A DNA stretch of 64,000 bases from Corallococcus caeni (GCF_036245865.1 NZ_BTTW01000005.1:310001-374000); one strand, 5' to 3'. Numbered from the stretch's first letter, positions 9,601 to 17,570 are shown. Notes: a model not told the origin generated them from the sequence alone. A program made the numbers and translations.

Positions 9601-10285
9601 GGGAGACGCGCCGGAGCCCTTGTTGGATGAGGCGGAGCAGGCCTTCCTTGAGGCCATCGCCATCGCGCCCAAGGTGGGCTTCGCGCACAACAACCTGGGT
9701 GAGGTGCGCATGTGGCGCGCGACCTGGAGGCGGCTGCGCGACCAGGACCCCACTGCGAGCGCGAAGGAGGCCCAGGCCGAACTCCAGCAGGCCACGGCGT
9801 TGCTGCCAGGACTCGCTGAACCGTGGGCCAACCTGGGCCAGGTGCACCACACCGTGGCGGCCTACGCGCTGAAGCAGGGAGGGGACCCACGCCCGGCGCT
9901 CACCCAGGCCACGGAGGCGCTGGAGCGCGCGCTGAAGCTCAACCCGTCGCTCGCGCAGGCGTGGCGCTGGCGGGGCGAAGCGCGGGCGCTCCAGGCCCGC
10001 GAGGAGGCCCGGCGGGGCGTGAAGCCAGACGCGTCCTTCCAGGCCGCGGCGAACGACTTCCAGAAGGCGCTGGAGCTGGAGCCCGAGAACCTGGATCAGC
10101 GCCTGGCCTACGGCGCCCTCCTGCGTGAATGGAGCGCGGCCTCCTCCGGCCCGGAGGCACGCGCCCACCTCCAGCAGGGCCTGTCGCTCACCGAAGCCGT
10201 GCTCACCGCGCGTCCGCGATGGAAGGATGCGAACGGGTTGCGTGATGCCCTGCGGCGAGCCCTCGCGAAGCTGCCACCGGACTGA
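6683..10285 (+). CDS. Ser/Thr protein kinase with C-terminal TPR array
   Basis: About 1200 residues. A short N-terminal helical segment (EGLLSREDVEAVREEAARRGVSPLQLLVEQGRL) typical of myxobacterial kinases leads into a Hanks-type kinase. Motifs are GQGGMGRVFLA (near 143), ALKF (invariant Lys), HRDLKPSN (near 251), DFGLA and GTPQYMAPEQ, so it should be active. A single membrane span follows (about 421-441, VAVVVAGITGLAVAGTVG), then roughly 700 residues of tetratricopeptide-like repeats, probably outside the cytoplasm. The start is uncertain: GTG at 6683 follows GGGAG and is preferred; ATG at 6713 is the alternative. It has no partner gene adjacent. Signals and substrates are unknown. Confidence 0.9.
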   Translation: MLEADEAELRMALAEGLLSREDVEAVREEAARRGVSPLQLLVEQGRLSAASLVSLRRSLEAETPPPPGSKGERPRDSALRDEERPREGTPHGPVHAEAPVRMGPAPGTADDTLPPGAAPASGVDGPAFPVPHWALYRSIRFLGQGGMGRVFLARDLRLHRDVALKFVRDEDPELSRRFISEARAQARVDHERVCRVYEVGEVQGRAYIAMQYIPGAPLHTLAGTLSVEQKALVLRDAALGVHAAHLAGLVHRDLKPSNILVERGEDGALRPYVMDFGLARDWTSDDAATATGTVLGTPQYMAPEQARGEVSHLDRRADVYSLGATLYHLLTGQPPVTGANGLEVLGRIATQEPRRPRELDAELPADLEAIVLKCLEKERSRRYGSARALADDLTRFLEGDRVLARTGPAYRVRKWVARHRVAVVVAGITGLAVAGTVGQGVMARREVSQREALTRRFTEGVERIAAQARYSGQAPLHDTRPDREAMRARMRDIEASMRDAGPVAEGPGHYALGRGFLALGDEEAARTHLEAAWAKGFREPRVAYSLALVLGHRYQRERMEADRIPDAASREAKRLEAQTRSRAPALAFLEQGRGAEVPAPEYAEALRAFHEERFEDALKSLDALGTRLPWFHEAPLLRGDVLLARAVRHALASERDAARDDLEAGRRAYEAAAEIGRSVSAVHRARAELEQEALLLELSGKGDVLPAYTRGMEAVSRARTAAPDEAETWVLEARLHRRLAQARLSSGGDVEPLLARTLDAAKEALRLEPSRVEARHALAMGWWQWARYRQDRNEDPREQLRAAVAAFESIPESSRDYDFHLDLGLVFKVWADSEDGRGGDSLPFRQQAITSYRHALALDAKRPDAWINLGTAYVNRANHPRAPSKDGDLEEARTALERASTLDPGHVVAWFYLAEVHRALALRLRDHGGDAGPGLARALEAYRHGVTINPKLPPLRNGVGTVLLDQAREAWDRGDAPEPLLDEAEQAFLEAIAIAPKVGFAHNNLGEVRMWRATWRRLRDQDPTASAKEAQAELQQATALLPGLAEPWANLGQVHHTVAAYALKQGGDPRPALTQATEALERALKLNPSLAQAWRWRGEARALQAREEARRGVKPDASFQAAANDFQKALELEPENLDQRLAYGALLREWSAASSGPEARAHLQQGLSLTEAVLTARPRWKDANGLRDALRRALAKLPPD

Positions 10286-11004
10286 CCGCACGGGTCGGAT
10301 GACCTTCGCTGGCCCGCCTCATGTGCAGTGAGCCGGCGAGAAGGACCCGATCCACGAGAACCCAACACGGGTCGTGGTTCGAAGCGTCAGCCGATGGAGG
10401 GCGAGTGCCCCGCCGCACTGGCGCAATGCACGGCGCCACGGGCTTCCGCTCGACGAGCCGTCGCGGTGGCGGGGGCGGACCTTCGCCGCCCGAGGCATCA
10501 CGGGTCCACCGAGATGCCCCCAGCCTTCGGAGCTGAGAAAGAGAAAACCCTGCAGGGACCCTGCGGCGGAGGCGAACCGCACGAACCTGTCCGACTGTCG
10601 GACAGGTTTTGGAACGACGCGGCCGGGGGTGCTCCCGCTCAGTTCAAGCAGCGGCAACCGGTCCGACTGTCGGACAGGTTTGGAACGACGCAGCCGGAGG
10701 TGCTCCCGCTCGGCTCAAGCAGCGGCAACCGGTCCGACTGTCGGACAGGTTTGGAACGACGCGGCCGGGGGTGCTCCCGCTCAGTTCAAGCAGCGGCAAC
10801 CGGTCCGACTGTCGGACCAGTTGGGGCCGCATCGGGCCCGGGTGCACGGCATGGAGGTCCGAGGCCTTGGCATCGGCGCATGCCCCTTGCCCTCTACGCC
10901 GGGAGCGCTGCTTCGGACTTCGCCACGGTTCGCGACTGGACGTGAGCAACCGCGAGACCTCGGGCTGAGGCATCCCGGGGCAGGTCAGCGCTCCTCCATC
11001 GCGC
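10286..11004. other. Non-coding interval with repeat array
   Basis: About 720 bp with no convincing gene. A weak bulged hairpin (CCACG with GGGTCGTGG, 10352-10376) might end the kinase transcript. Frames that stay open across 10374-11219 do so because of the repeated GC-rich units, not because of protein-like sequence. The repeat array is listed separately. Between 10823 and 11004 I see nothing. Confidence 0.6.
10584..10822. repeat. 71-72 bp tandem repeat carrying a palindrome, 3 units plus part
   Basis: Four copies of a palindrome with arms AACCTGTCCGAC and GTCGGACAGGTT around a central T are centred at 10596, 10668, 10739 and 10810, spacing 72, 71 and 71 bp. The first copy is perfect; copies 2-4 have CGG for CTG in the left arm, and copy 4 also changes the right arm. 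The DNA between palindromes is itself repeated nearly identically (GGAACGACGCGGCCGGGGG...CAGCGGCAACCG). Related copies lie at 22468-22542 and 28031-28055. Confidence 0.9.
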
Positions 11005-11907
11005 TCACAGAACCGTGCCAGCGTCCGGTGCGAAGTAATGCTCGTCGTCGAGATCCGCCAGGAGCCCGGGCCCTTCGGGCCGCCAGCCGAGCAGTTCGCG
11101 CGTGCGGGCGCTCGACGCGGGGGCATCGAGAGCGAAGAGCGCCCCCAGGAAGCCGAGGAAGTCGCCCGCCTCCGCTGGCGTCTTCGAAGCGACTGGAACC
11201 CCCAACCGGCGGCCAATGATGTTCGCGAGCTCCCGGGTCGGCACGCCCTCATCGGCGACGGCGTGGAGCCTCGAACCCGCGGGGGCTCGCTCCAGCGCGA
11301 GCCGGAAGAGCCGGGCCGCGTCGGACCGGTGCACGCCAGGCCAACGATTCGCCCCCTCCCCGACGTAGGCGGCCACGCCCGTCCGCCGCGCGGAGGCGAT
11401 GAGGTGCGGCACGAAGCCGTGGTCACCCTTGCCATGAACCGACGGCGGAAGCCTCACGATGGACGTGCGCACGCCTCGCTCGGCCAGCGCGAGCATCTTC
11501 GCCTCGGACGCGCCACGCCCCGCCGGAGCCGCCGCGTCGGTCTCCTCGACGACGCGTCCCGGCGCCAGGAACAGCAGCCCCGCCGCGTTGACGAAAGGTC
11601 GCTGGGAGCCCTCGAGCGCCGCGCCGATGGCGTCAATCGCTCGCGCGTCGGCACGCACCGAGTCCTCGAAGCGGGAGAAGTCGTGGATGAACGCCAGGTG
11701 GATGACTCCGTCCGCCTTCGCCGCCCCGGCCCGCAGGCTGTCCGGGTCGTCCAGCGAACCGCGATGCACCTCCGCCCCCGCCGCCTCCAGGGTCCGGGCC
11801 GAAGCCTCCGAACGGGCAAGCCCCACCACCTGATGCCCCGCCCCCAGAAGCTCGGGGACGACCGCCGAGCCAATGAACCCCGATGCACCCGTGACGAATA
11901 CGCGCAT
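11005..11907 (-). CDS. NAD(P)-binding epimerase/SDR-family protein
   Basis: 300 residues of the atypical extended short-chain dehydrogenase type. The N-terminal nucleotide-binding turn TGASGFIGSAV is clear, followed by GLARS and DGVIHLAF; the middle SEAKMLALAERGVRTSIVRLPPSVHG replaces the usual YxxxK region. This suggests a reductase or epimerase-like oxidoreductase without the standard catalytic Tyr-Lys pair. It diverges from a TetR regulator across 69 bp that carry a strong inverted-repeat operator, so it is probably repressed by that regulator and induced by its ligand. Confidence 0.85.
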   Translation of the reverse strand: MRVFVTGASGFIGSAVVPELLGAGHQVVGLARSEASARTLEAAGAEVHRGSLDDPDSLRAGAAKADGVIHLAFIHDFSRFEDSVRADARAIDAIGAALEGSQRPFVNAAGLLFLAPGRVVEETDAAAPAGRGASEAKMLALAERGVRTSIVRLPPSVHGKGDHGFVPHLIASARRTGVAAYVGEGANRWPGVHRSDAARLFRLALERAPAGSRLHAVADEGVPTRELANIIGRRLGVPVASKTPAEAGDFLGFLGALFALDAPASSARTRELLGWRPEGPGLLADLDDEHYFAPDAGTVL

Positions 11908-11921
11908 GGAAAAGCTCCCTC

Positions 11922-11960
11922 ATGTCAGCTACTGACATCACTACTAACAAGTGATGTCAG
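11922..11960. promoter_or_regulatory. TetR operator candidate between SDR and TetR genes
   Basis: A perfect palindrome ATGTCAG-CTA-CTGACAT spans 11922-11938. A larger inverted repeat, TGACATCACT (11933-11942) and AGTGATGTCA (11950-11959), overlaps it. Together they place three or four copies of TGACAT within 39 bp, directly between the two divergent start codons at 11907 and 11977. This is the expected position for a repressor controlling both genes. Confidence 0.65.
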
Positions 11961-11976
11961 TGGCTGCAATCAGGTT

Positions 11977-12618
11977 ATGTTGATGCCCATGGGCCGCTGG
12001 GAACCCAACGCACGAGACCGGCTCGCACAGGCGGCGATGACGCTGTTCCAGGAGCACGGGTACGACCGGACGACGGTGGAGGAGATCGCCGCGCGCGCGG
12101 GGCTCACGGAGCGGACGTTCTTCCGCTACTTCACCGACAAGAAGGAGGTCCTGTTCGGGGGCTCTGACGCGCTCCACGAGCGCATCGTCACCACCATCGC
12201 GGAGGCCTCGCAGGGGACCGCGCCGCTCGACGCGGTCGCCGCCGCCCTGGAGTCCATGGCCCCCTTCTTCAAGGACCGCCGCGACCATGCCCGGGCGCGC
12301 CAGACGCTCCTTGCCGCGCACGCCGAGCTGCGGGAGCGCGAGCTGAGCAAGCTGGCCTCCCTCGCCTCGGCGGCCGCGGACACCCTGCGGAAGCGCGGCG
12401 TCACCGAGCCCGCGGCGAGCCTGGCCGCCGAGGCAGGCATCGCCGTCTTCAAGGTCGCGTTCGAGCGCTGGCTCGAGGACCCGAAGGCGCAGGACCTCTC
12501 ACGGCACATCCAGCTCGGCCTTGACGAGCTCCGAGCTGTCACCGCGAGCACCGGGACCGGGGCGCCAGCCGAGCCTCCAAAGCGGCCCGTCAGGCCGGCC
12601 AGGGCCCGCAAGCCCTGA
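11977..12618 (+). CDS. TetR-family transcriptional regulator
   Basis: About 210 residues. The N-terminal helix-turn-helix is typical: RDRLAQAAMTLFQEHGYDRTTVEEIAARAGLTERTFFRYFTDKKEVLF. The rest is a helical ligand-binding domain without recognisable specificity, ending in a Pro/Arg-rich tail. Start codons at 11977, 11983 and 11989 are all in frame (MLMPMGRW); none has a strong ribosome site, and the later ones would be more typical in length. It is divergent to the SDR gene with a shared operator, so autoregulation and control of that gene are likely. Confidence 0.88.
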   Translation: MLMPMGRWEPNARDRLAQAAMTLFQEHGYDRTTVEEIAARAGLTERTFFRYFTDKKEVLFGGSDALHERIVTTIAEASQGTAPLDAVAAALESMAPFFKDRRDHARARQTLLAAHAELRERELSKLASLASAAADTLRKRGVTEPAASLAAEAGIAVFKVAFERWLEDPKAQDLSRHIQLGLDELRAVTASTGTGAPAEPPKRPVRPARARKP

Positions 12619-12646
12619 CCGGTTCCATCCGGGGGACAGGCTTGCT

Positions 12647-13141
12647 TCAGTCCTCGCCGCGGCCGGTGACTTCCAGTGTGCCGTTGATGGTCTCGGTGAT
12701 GCCCTGGGGCTGGGTGCACTTGGAGCAGTCGCTCGTCGGGCAGGACCACCACGAGGTGTTCGACCCCGGCTCGTCCTTACCGCGCACCTTCCACGAAGCG
12801 CTCTGGCAGGCGGGTACCAGCAGGGGGTTCGGCGCCCCCTCCTTCAGGAGCGCGCTGTTCGACAGACCGATGCACCGGTCCTGCTGCACCTGCGACACGA
12901 ACGTCACCGTATCACCGGCCTGCACCTGCACCGCGTTGGGGCTGAAGTGGACCTTGCCATCCGAGCTGGTGATGATGGTTACCTGCGTGCCGCCCTCGGT
13001 CCGCGCGCCCTCTCTCGGCGCGCAGGGCTGCACCGGGCCGGTGTCGTCCGACGCGGGTTCTGAGGAGGTGGCACGGGGGCCGCTGGCGCAGGCCAGCAGC
13101 AGTCCGGTGAGGCACAGCGGGAAGACGAAGCGGCTTCGCAT
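12647..13141 (-). CDS. Lipoprotein with cupredoxin-like segment
   Basis: 164 residues with a lipoprotein signal (LTGLLLACAS, Cys near 18). After a Ser/Pro-rich linker, the segment TQVTIITSSDGKVHFSPNAVQVQAGDTVTFVSQ resembles the start of cupredoxin-type beta-sandwiches. The usual copper ligands are not evident, and the protein is instead Cys-rich (SWWSCPTSDCSKC), so disulfides or another metal are more likely. It converges on the TetR gene with 28 bp between the stops. Function unknown. Confidence 0.7.
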   Translation of the reverse strand: MRSRFVFPLCLTGLLLACASGPRATSSEPASDDTGPVQPCAPREGARTEGGTQVTIITSSDGKVHFSPNAVQVQAGDTVTFVSQVQQDRCIGLSNSALLKEGAPNPLLVPACQSASWKVRGKDEPGSNTSWWSCPTSDCSKCTQPQGITETINGTLEVTGRGED

Positions 13142-13217
13142 GGGGGACCCTCCAGGGGATGAACACTGACGGCGCGACGGCTCAGCATCCAGCGTGCCAC
13201 GCGGCGTACCTACCTGC

Positions 13218-14840
13218 TTACGTCCCCTTCGCCACCAGCCCCAGCTCCTTCAGCCGCCGTCCCAGCGCGCGCTTCGACACCTCCAGCGTGCGCACCATCG
13301 CGTCGAGGTCGCCGCCGCAGGCTTCGAAGCAGCGGGTGATTTCGTCCGCGCCCAGGTCCCCCGCCGTGCGCAGGTTCGGGCTCCGCTCGATGAGGTCGTA
13401 GACGGACGGGCGCGGGATGCCCAGCGCATCCGCCGTGGCCTTCAGGTCCCACGCGCTCGCCCGCAGCGCGGCCAGCAGCTCCGCCTCCGTCACCTGCGAG
13501 GGCTTGCGCCGGGGCACCGCCGCCACGTCCGCCTCGGGAGCGCCCGCGGGCAGCGTCGCGCCTGTTCCTGGCGATTGCGCCGCCACCTCCGGCACCCCCA
13601 GCAGCTCATCCAGCTGCGAATCCGCCTGCAGCCGAGCCTGCCCCCGGCTCCCAATCACGAGCTGCCGCGTGAGGTTGCGAAGCTGCCGGATGTTCCCCGG
13701 CCACGCCGCTCGCACCAGCCTCGACGCCAGCGGCGCGGGCAGCCACGGCTCCGCGTGCGGGTCCTCCGTGTCCAGCCGCGCCTCCTCCCCCAGCGCCGCC
13801 AGCTCCTCGCGCGCGAAGTGGAAGAACAACCGGCCCACGTCCTCGCGCCGCTCGCGCAGCGCGGGCACGCGCAGGTCGTAGCCCGCCAGCCGGTGCAGCA
13901 GCGGCGCCTTGAAGCGCCCGTCGCGGATCTGCTCCTCCAGATGCGCGTCCGTCGCGGCGATGAGCCGCACGTCCACCGTCACCGGACTGCTGGCGCCCAC
14001 GGGGTACAGCTCCCCGGTCTCCAGCACGCGCAGGAGCATCACCTGCACTTCCGGCGGCGCCTCGCCCACCTCGTCCAGGAACAGCGTGCCCCCGTGCGCC
14101 GCGCGGAAGAAGCCCTCGCGGTCCCGCGTCGCCCCCGAGTACGCGCCCTTCTGCGAGCCGAACAGCTCCGCCGCGGCCAGCTCCTTGGGGATGGCGCCCA
14201 GGTTGACGCTCACGAAGCGCCCCGCCTTGCGCGGCCCCAGCCGGTGGATGGCCTGCGCCACCAGCTCCTTGCCCGTGCCCGTCTCGCCGCGGATGAGCAC
14301 CGACACGTCCAGGTCCGCCACCCGCTCGATGTGCTTGCGCAGCCGCCGCAGGCCCACGCTCTGGCCCACCATGCCCAGCGTGTCCGCCGCGCCCTCACCG
14401 TCCAGCTCCACCGCGTGCAGCAGCAGCACCACGCGGCCGGACAGCTCCAGCGCCACGCCGTCCCTCCACTCCGACGGCCCGAAGTCGCGCGTACCCTGGA
14501 GCGGGGTGCCCGCCACCACCACGTGCGTTCCGTCCTCCGGCACCGTCAGCCGCACGCCGCCGTCCGGCAGCGGGGAGAACTCCAGCGGCTTGCGGCTCAC
14601 GAACGGATCCGCAAGCGGCAGCCCCAGCGAGCTGCCCGGCGGGGCGAAGTCCGGCGCGTTGCGCGACAGGGCCACCGGGCGGCCCGCCACGAGCGCGTCC
14701 AGCAGCCGCCGGTCCCCCACGCGCCGGGGCACCGGATGGGACACCACCGTCAGCGCGGGCACGACCCGGGGCGCCCCCCGGGCGGCTCCGCGCTCCTGCA
14801 TCGCGGCCGTGGAGATGTCGGCGAGGGGGTCGTGCGGCAT
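13218..14840 (-). CDS. Sigma-54-dependent activator with FHA-like N-terminus
   Basis: 540 residues. The N-terminal 150 residues look like an FHA phosphothreonine-binding domain (ADPFVSRKPLEF...GGVRLTV). The AAA+ domain has GETGTGKE (about 185-192), the sigma-54 contact loop written GAYSGA (about 232-237) instead of GAFTGA, Walker B LFLDEVGE and the arginine/sensor region WPGNIRQLRNLTRQL. The C-terminus carries a Fis-type helix-turn-helix (ADALGIPRPSVYDLIE). FHA-type activators are common in myxobacteria and usually respond to Ser/Thr kinases. Targets unknown; a GAYSGA loop could alter activation strength. Confidence 0.9.
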   Translation of the reverse strand: MPHDPLADISTAAMQERGAARGAPRVVPALTVVSHPVPRRVGDRRLLDALVAGRPVALSRNAPDFAPPGSSLGLPLADPFVSRKPLEFSPLPDGGVRLTVPEDGTHVVVAGTPLQGTRDFGPSEWRDGVALELSGRVVLLLHAVELDGEGAADTLGMVGQSVGLRRLRKHIERVADLDVSVLIRGETGTGKELVAQAIHRLGPRKAGRFVSVNLGAIPKELAAAELFGSQKGAYSGATRDREGFFRAAHGGTLFLDEVGEAPPEVQVMLLRVLETGELYPVGASSPVTVDVRLIAATDAHLEEQIRDGRFKAPLLHRLAGYDLRVPALRERREDVGRLFFHFAREELAALGEEARLDTEDPHAEPWLPAPLASRLVRAAWPGNIRQLRNLTRQLVIGSRGQARLQADSQLDELLGVPEVAAQSPGTGATLPAGAPEADVAAVPRRKPSQVTEAELLAALRASAWDLKATADALGIPRPSVYDLIERSPNLRTAGDLGADEITRCFEACGGDLDAMVRTLEVSKRALGRRLKELGLVAKGT

Positions 14841-14873
14841 GGCCCACGACCCTACCCCACCCGCCTCCGGACC

Positions 14874-15254
14874 TCAGCGGCGCGACGACTTCGGCGCCAG
14901 GCTCACCGTGACGGTGTAGTTGCCGGAGCCCTGGTTGAACGACACCGTGGAGGAGATGTCGTAGTTGGCGCTCTTCGCGATGACGCCCGGGCCGGAGGCG
15001 TGCGACCAGCGGTTGTCCCACCACAGCACGAACTGGTCCGACGGGCTGGCGCCGCTCGAGTACGTCACGGCCCCCTCGTCCCCCATCAGCCCCCAGTTGG
15101 GCTCCGCGGTGAACAGGTTCTGCGTGCCCGCCTGCGTCGTCACGTTGGGCGGCGTCGACGGGCTGATGGCGCCGTGGTCGATGGTGGGCGTGCCCGGCAG
15201 CCAGTTGGCGCCGCTGGTGTTGTTGGCGACGAAAATCACGGAGGGAGTGCCCAT
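14874..15254 (-). CDS. Small aegerolysin-like protein
   Basis: 126 residues without a signal peptide. The pattern VIFVANNTSGANW at the start, then GDEGAVTYSSG, FVLWWDNRW and a closing GSGNYTVTVSL fits the single-domain beta-sandwich of aegerolysins (Asp-hemolysin/ET79 type), which bind membrane lipids and often work with a larger pore-forming partner. The start ATG (15254) is preceded by a GGAG. It lies just downstream of the sigma-54 activator's start on the opposite side. The N-terminal domain of the protein at 39049 has the same pattern. The assignment is by motif only. Confidence 0.55.
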   Translation of the reverse strand: MGTPSVIFVANNTSGANWLPGTPTIDHGAISPSTPPNVTTQAGTQNLFTAEPNWGLMGDEGAVTYSSGASPSDQFVLWWDNRWSHASGPGVIAKSANYDISSTVSFNQGSGNYTVTVSLAPKSSRR

Positions 15255-15489
15255 GGTCTTGCTCCTGAGGAGGTTGGGGTGACGCCTCCCTCCCAGAGCA
15301 ACCGCGATGCCACGCCCCCTTCCCTCGGAAGGCCCCTGCGCCGCCCCCCTTTCGACGCGTCGAACCGCGTCGACCGACCCGCCGGGCCCCGTGCCGCACT
15401 GCGTTTTCGAACAATCCACGGCACGTTCTTGAAATCTGGGAACCTCCCGGGTTGAGACAGCCCCGCTCACACGGGTAGCGTGGGAGGGC

Positions 15490-16101
15490 ATGCCGAGTCC
15501 CGAACGCCTCGTGTTCCAGCAGAGCTTCGAAGGGCTGATTCGCGCCCTGGGTGACCGCCTGGACGATTCCTGCGCGCGGCAGCTGCGCGAGGCCGGCATC
15601 GACCCGCGCGGGAAGCTGTCGGTGGCCTATCCCCTGGAGGTTTGGGTGGAGTCGCTGAAGCTGGCGGCGGCCGTGCTCGCACCCGCGGCCACGCTGGACG
15701 ACGGCGCGGAGGTGGTGGGCCGGCGCTTCCTGGAGGGCTACGGGGCCACGCTCATCGGCAGCGCGCTCCTGGCGGGGGTGCGGCTGCTGGGCCCGCACCG
15801 GATGCTGGAGCGGATGACGCGCAACCTGCGCACGGGCACCAACTACCTGGAGGCGCGGCTGGAGCAGACGGGCCCCACGCGCTACGTGCTCACCTGCCGC
15901 CCGGTGGTGGTGGCGGGCTTCTACCGGGGCCTGTTCGCCGCCGGCCTGGAGATGAGCGGCGCGCACGGCGCCTCCGTGGTGCTGATGCGCAGCGCGGGCG
16001 ACGCGGCCGTGTACGACCTGTCCTGGCTGCCGGAGAAGGGCGCCGGCAAGCCGCCCGAGGTGAAGGCGCCGCCGCCCCGGAGCCCCGAGCCGAGGAGCTG
16101 A
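15490..16101 (+). CDS. DUF2378 (TIGR02265) family protein
   Basis: 203 residues. The body from LVFQQSFEGLIRALG through RRFLEGYGATLIGSALLAGVRLLGPHRMLERMTRNLRTGTNY to LTCRPVVVAGFYRGLFAAGLEMSGAHG matches the myxobacteria-restricted DUF2378/TIGR02265 family, which has many paralogues per genome and no known function. A proline-rich tail follows. Soluble and probably cytoplasmic. The next gene starts 20 bp downstream, so the two may be co-transcribed. Confidence 0.8.
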   Translation: MPSPERLVFQQSFEGLIRALGDRLDDSCARQLREAGIDPRGKLSVAYPLEVWVESLKLAAAVLAPAATLDDGAEVVGRRFLEGYGATLIGSALLAGVRLLGPHRMLERMTRNLRTGTNYLEARLEQTGPTRYVLTCRPVVVAGFYRGLFAAGLEMSGAHGASVVLMRSAGDAAVYDLSWLPEKGAGKPPEVKAPPPRSPEPRS

Positions 16102-16121
16102 GCGGGCCCTATATTCGGCCC

Positions 16122-16523
16122 ATGCTCCGTCTGACGAAAACCGCCGTGGTGGTGCTCGCGCTGGCCCTCGCTTCCGGGGCGCTGGCCGCGAGCGGCAGTC
16201 CCCAGCTCCAGACCTACTTCCAGGGCTCGGTGGACAGCCCCGCCTACCAGCAGCAGGCCTTCCAGCGCGTCGCGAAGGCCTGGAAGCAGCCGGGCCCCAA
16301 GGGCACACCGGCCCTGGGCAAGAAGACCATCGTGCAGGCCGTGCTCGACAAGGACGGCAAGCTGGTCTCCACCGCCATCCTCACGGAGTCCGGCGCCAAG
16401 GCGTGGGACGCCGCCGCGCTGGCCGCGGTGAAGAAGGCGGCGCCCTTCCCGCCGCTGCCCAAGAGCACCACGGCCGCCACGGTGGAGGCGCACTTCCACT
16501 TCGCGTGGGTCAGCTCACCTTGA
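16122..16523 (+). CDS. TonB C-terminal-like secreted protein
   Basis: 133 residues with an N-terminal signal peptide (TAVVVLALALASGALAASG). The C-terminal part KKTIVQAVLDKDGKLVSTAILTESGAKAWDAAALAAVKKAAPFPPLPKS follows the TonB/TolA C-terminal domain, in which a partner peptide joins the sheet. The proline-rich periplasmic linker and membrane anchor of true TonB are missing, so it is not a complete energy transducer. Its last 14 bases overlap the 3' end of the convergent oxidoreductase gene. Confidence 0.75.
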   Translation: MLRLTKTAVVVLALALASGALAASGSPQLQTYFQGSVDSPAYQQQAFQRVAKAWKQPGPKGTPALGKKTIVQAVLDKDGKLVSTAILTESGAKAWDAAALAAVKKAAPFPPLPKSTTAATVEAHFHFAWVSSP

Positions 16524-17523
16524 TGACAATCTTCCCGAAGTGCGCGCCCTGCTTCATGTGCTCGAAGGCGGCGCGCGCCTCCGCGAAGGGGAACACGCGG
16601 TCCACCACCGGGTGGATGTCATTGAGCGCGAACGCGCGCGTGAGGGCCTCGAAGGACTGACGGTGCCCCACGAACACGCCCTGCACGCGCAGGTTCTGCA
16701 TCAGGATGGGGACGAGCGACACGGAGCCCGCCCCACCGGAGAGCACGCCGATGACGGACACGGTGCCGCCCACGCGCACCGCCTTGAGTGACTTCTCGAA
16801 GGTGCCCGAGCCCCCCACCTCCACCACGTGGTCCACGCCCACGCCGCCGGTGAGCGTGCGCACCGCCTTCTCCCAGTCTGGCGTGGTGACGTAGTTGATG
16901 CCCTCCTGCGCGCCCAGCTTCAGGGCCCGCTCCAGCTTGTCGTCGCGGCTGGACGTGACGATGACGTGCGCGCCGAACAGCCGGGCAATCTGCAGCGCGA
17001 AGATGGACACGCCGCCCGTGCCCTGGACCAGCACCGTGTCGCCGGCCTTGAGCCCGCCCTGCGTGACGAGCGCGCTCCACGCCGTCACCGCCGCGCACGG
17101 CAGCGTGGCGGCCTCCTCGTCGGACAGGTACGCGGGCGTGGGCACCACGCCGTCCTCGTGCAGGAGCACCGTGTCCGCGAGCGCGCCGTCCAGCGGCCCG
17201 CCCAGCGTGGTGGCGGTGATGGCCTTCGTGGGCTCACCGGCCTGCCATCCCTGCGCGAACAGCGTCATCACCCGGTCGCCGGGCTTCACGCGGGTGACAC
17301 CCGGCCCCACCGCGTCCACCACGCCCGCGCCGTCCGAGTTGGGCACCAGCGGCAGCTTCTGGCGCGGGTTGTAGCGGCCCTCCACCATCATGAGGTCGCG
17401 CGAGTTGAGGCTCGTGGCCTTCACGCGCACGCGCACCTGGAAGGGGCCGGGCGTGGGGTCTGGCCGCTCCGCGCGCACCAGGTTCTCCAGGCCGAAGGCA
17501 CCGCGAATCTCGTAGACGTTCAT
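16510..17523 (-). CDS. Zinc-independent MDR oxidoreductase (quinone reductase/alcohol dehydrogenase-like)
   Basis: 337 residues of the medium-chain dehydrogenase superfamily: a GroES-like N-terminal half (PGPFQVRVRVKATSLNSRDLMMVEGRYN, GVVDAVGPGVTRVKPGDRV) and a Rossmann half with the nucleotide turn VQGTGGVSIFALQIA and a following SSRDDKLE. The catalytic zinc cysteine is replaced by Asn-Ser-Arg-Asp, placing it with NAD(P)-dependent quinone-oxidoreductase-like members. The ATG at 17523 gives the standard start MNVYEIRG. No signal peptide. The substrate is not predictable. Confidence 0.88.
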   Translation of the reverse strand: MNVYEIRGAFGLENLVRAERPDPTPGPFQVRVRVKATSLNSRDLMMVEGRYNPRQKLPLVPNSDGAGVVDAVGPGVTRVKPGDRVMTLFAQGWQAGEPTKAITATTLGGPLDGALADTVLLHEDGVVPTPAYLSDEEAATLPCAAVTAWSALVTQGGLKAGDTVLVQGTGGVSIFALQIARLFGAHVIVTSSRDDKLERALKLGAQEGINYVTTPDWEKAVRTLTGGVGVDHVVEVGGSGTFEKSLKAVRVGGTVSVIGVLSGGAGSVSLVPILMQNLRVQGVFVGHRQSFEALTRAFALNDIHPVVDRVFPFAEARAAFEHMKQGAHFGKIVIKVS

Positions 17524-17570
17524 GACGCACGACCTTAGAGGCAGAACTCCACACCGAACAGGACCCCGCC

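Noticed and set aside
10584..10822. CRISPR array
   Set aside because: The spacers are near-identical to each other and about 46 bp long, and no cas genes are nearby. It is a simple tandem repeat.
10374..11219. Long plus-strand frames over the repeat array
   Set aside because: They repeat the DNA unit in all three frames and overlap the SDR gene; no start signal or protein-like composition.
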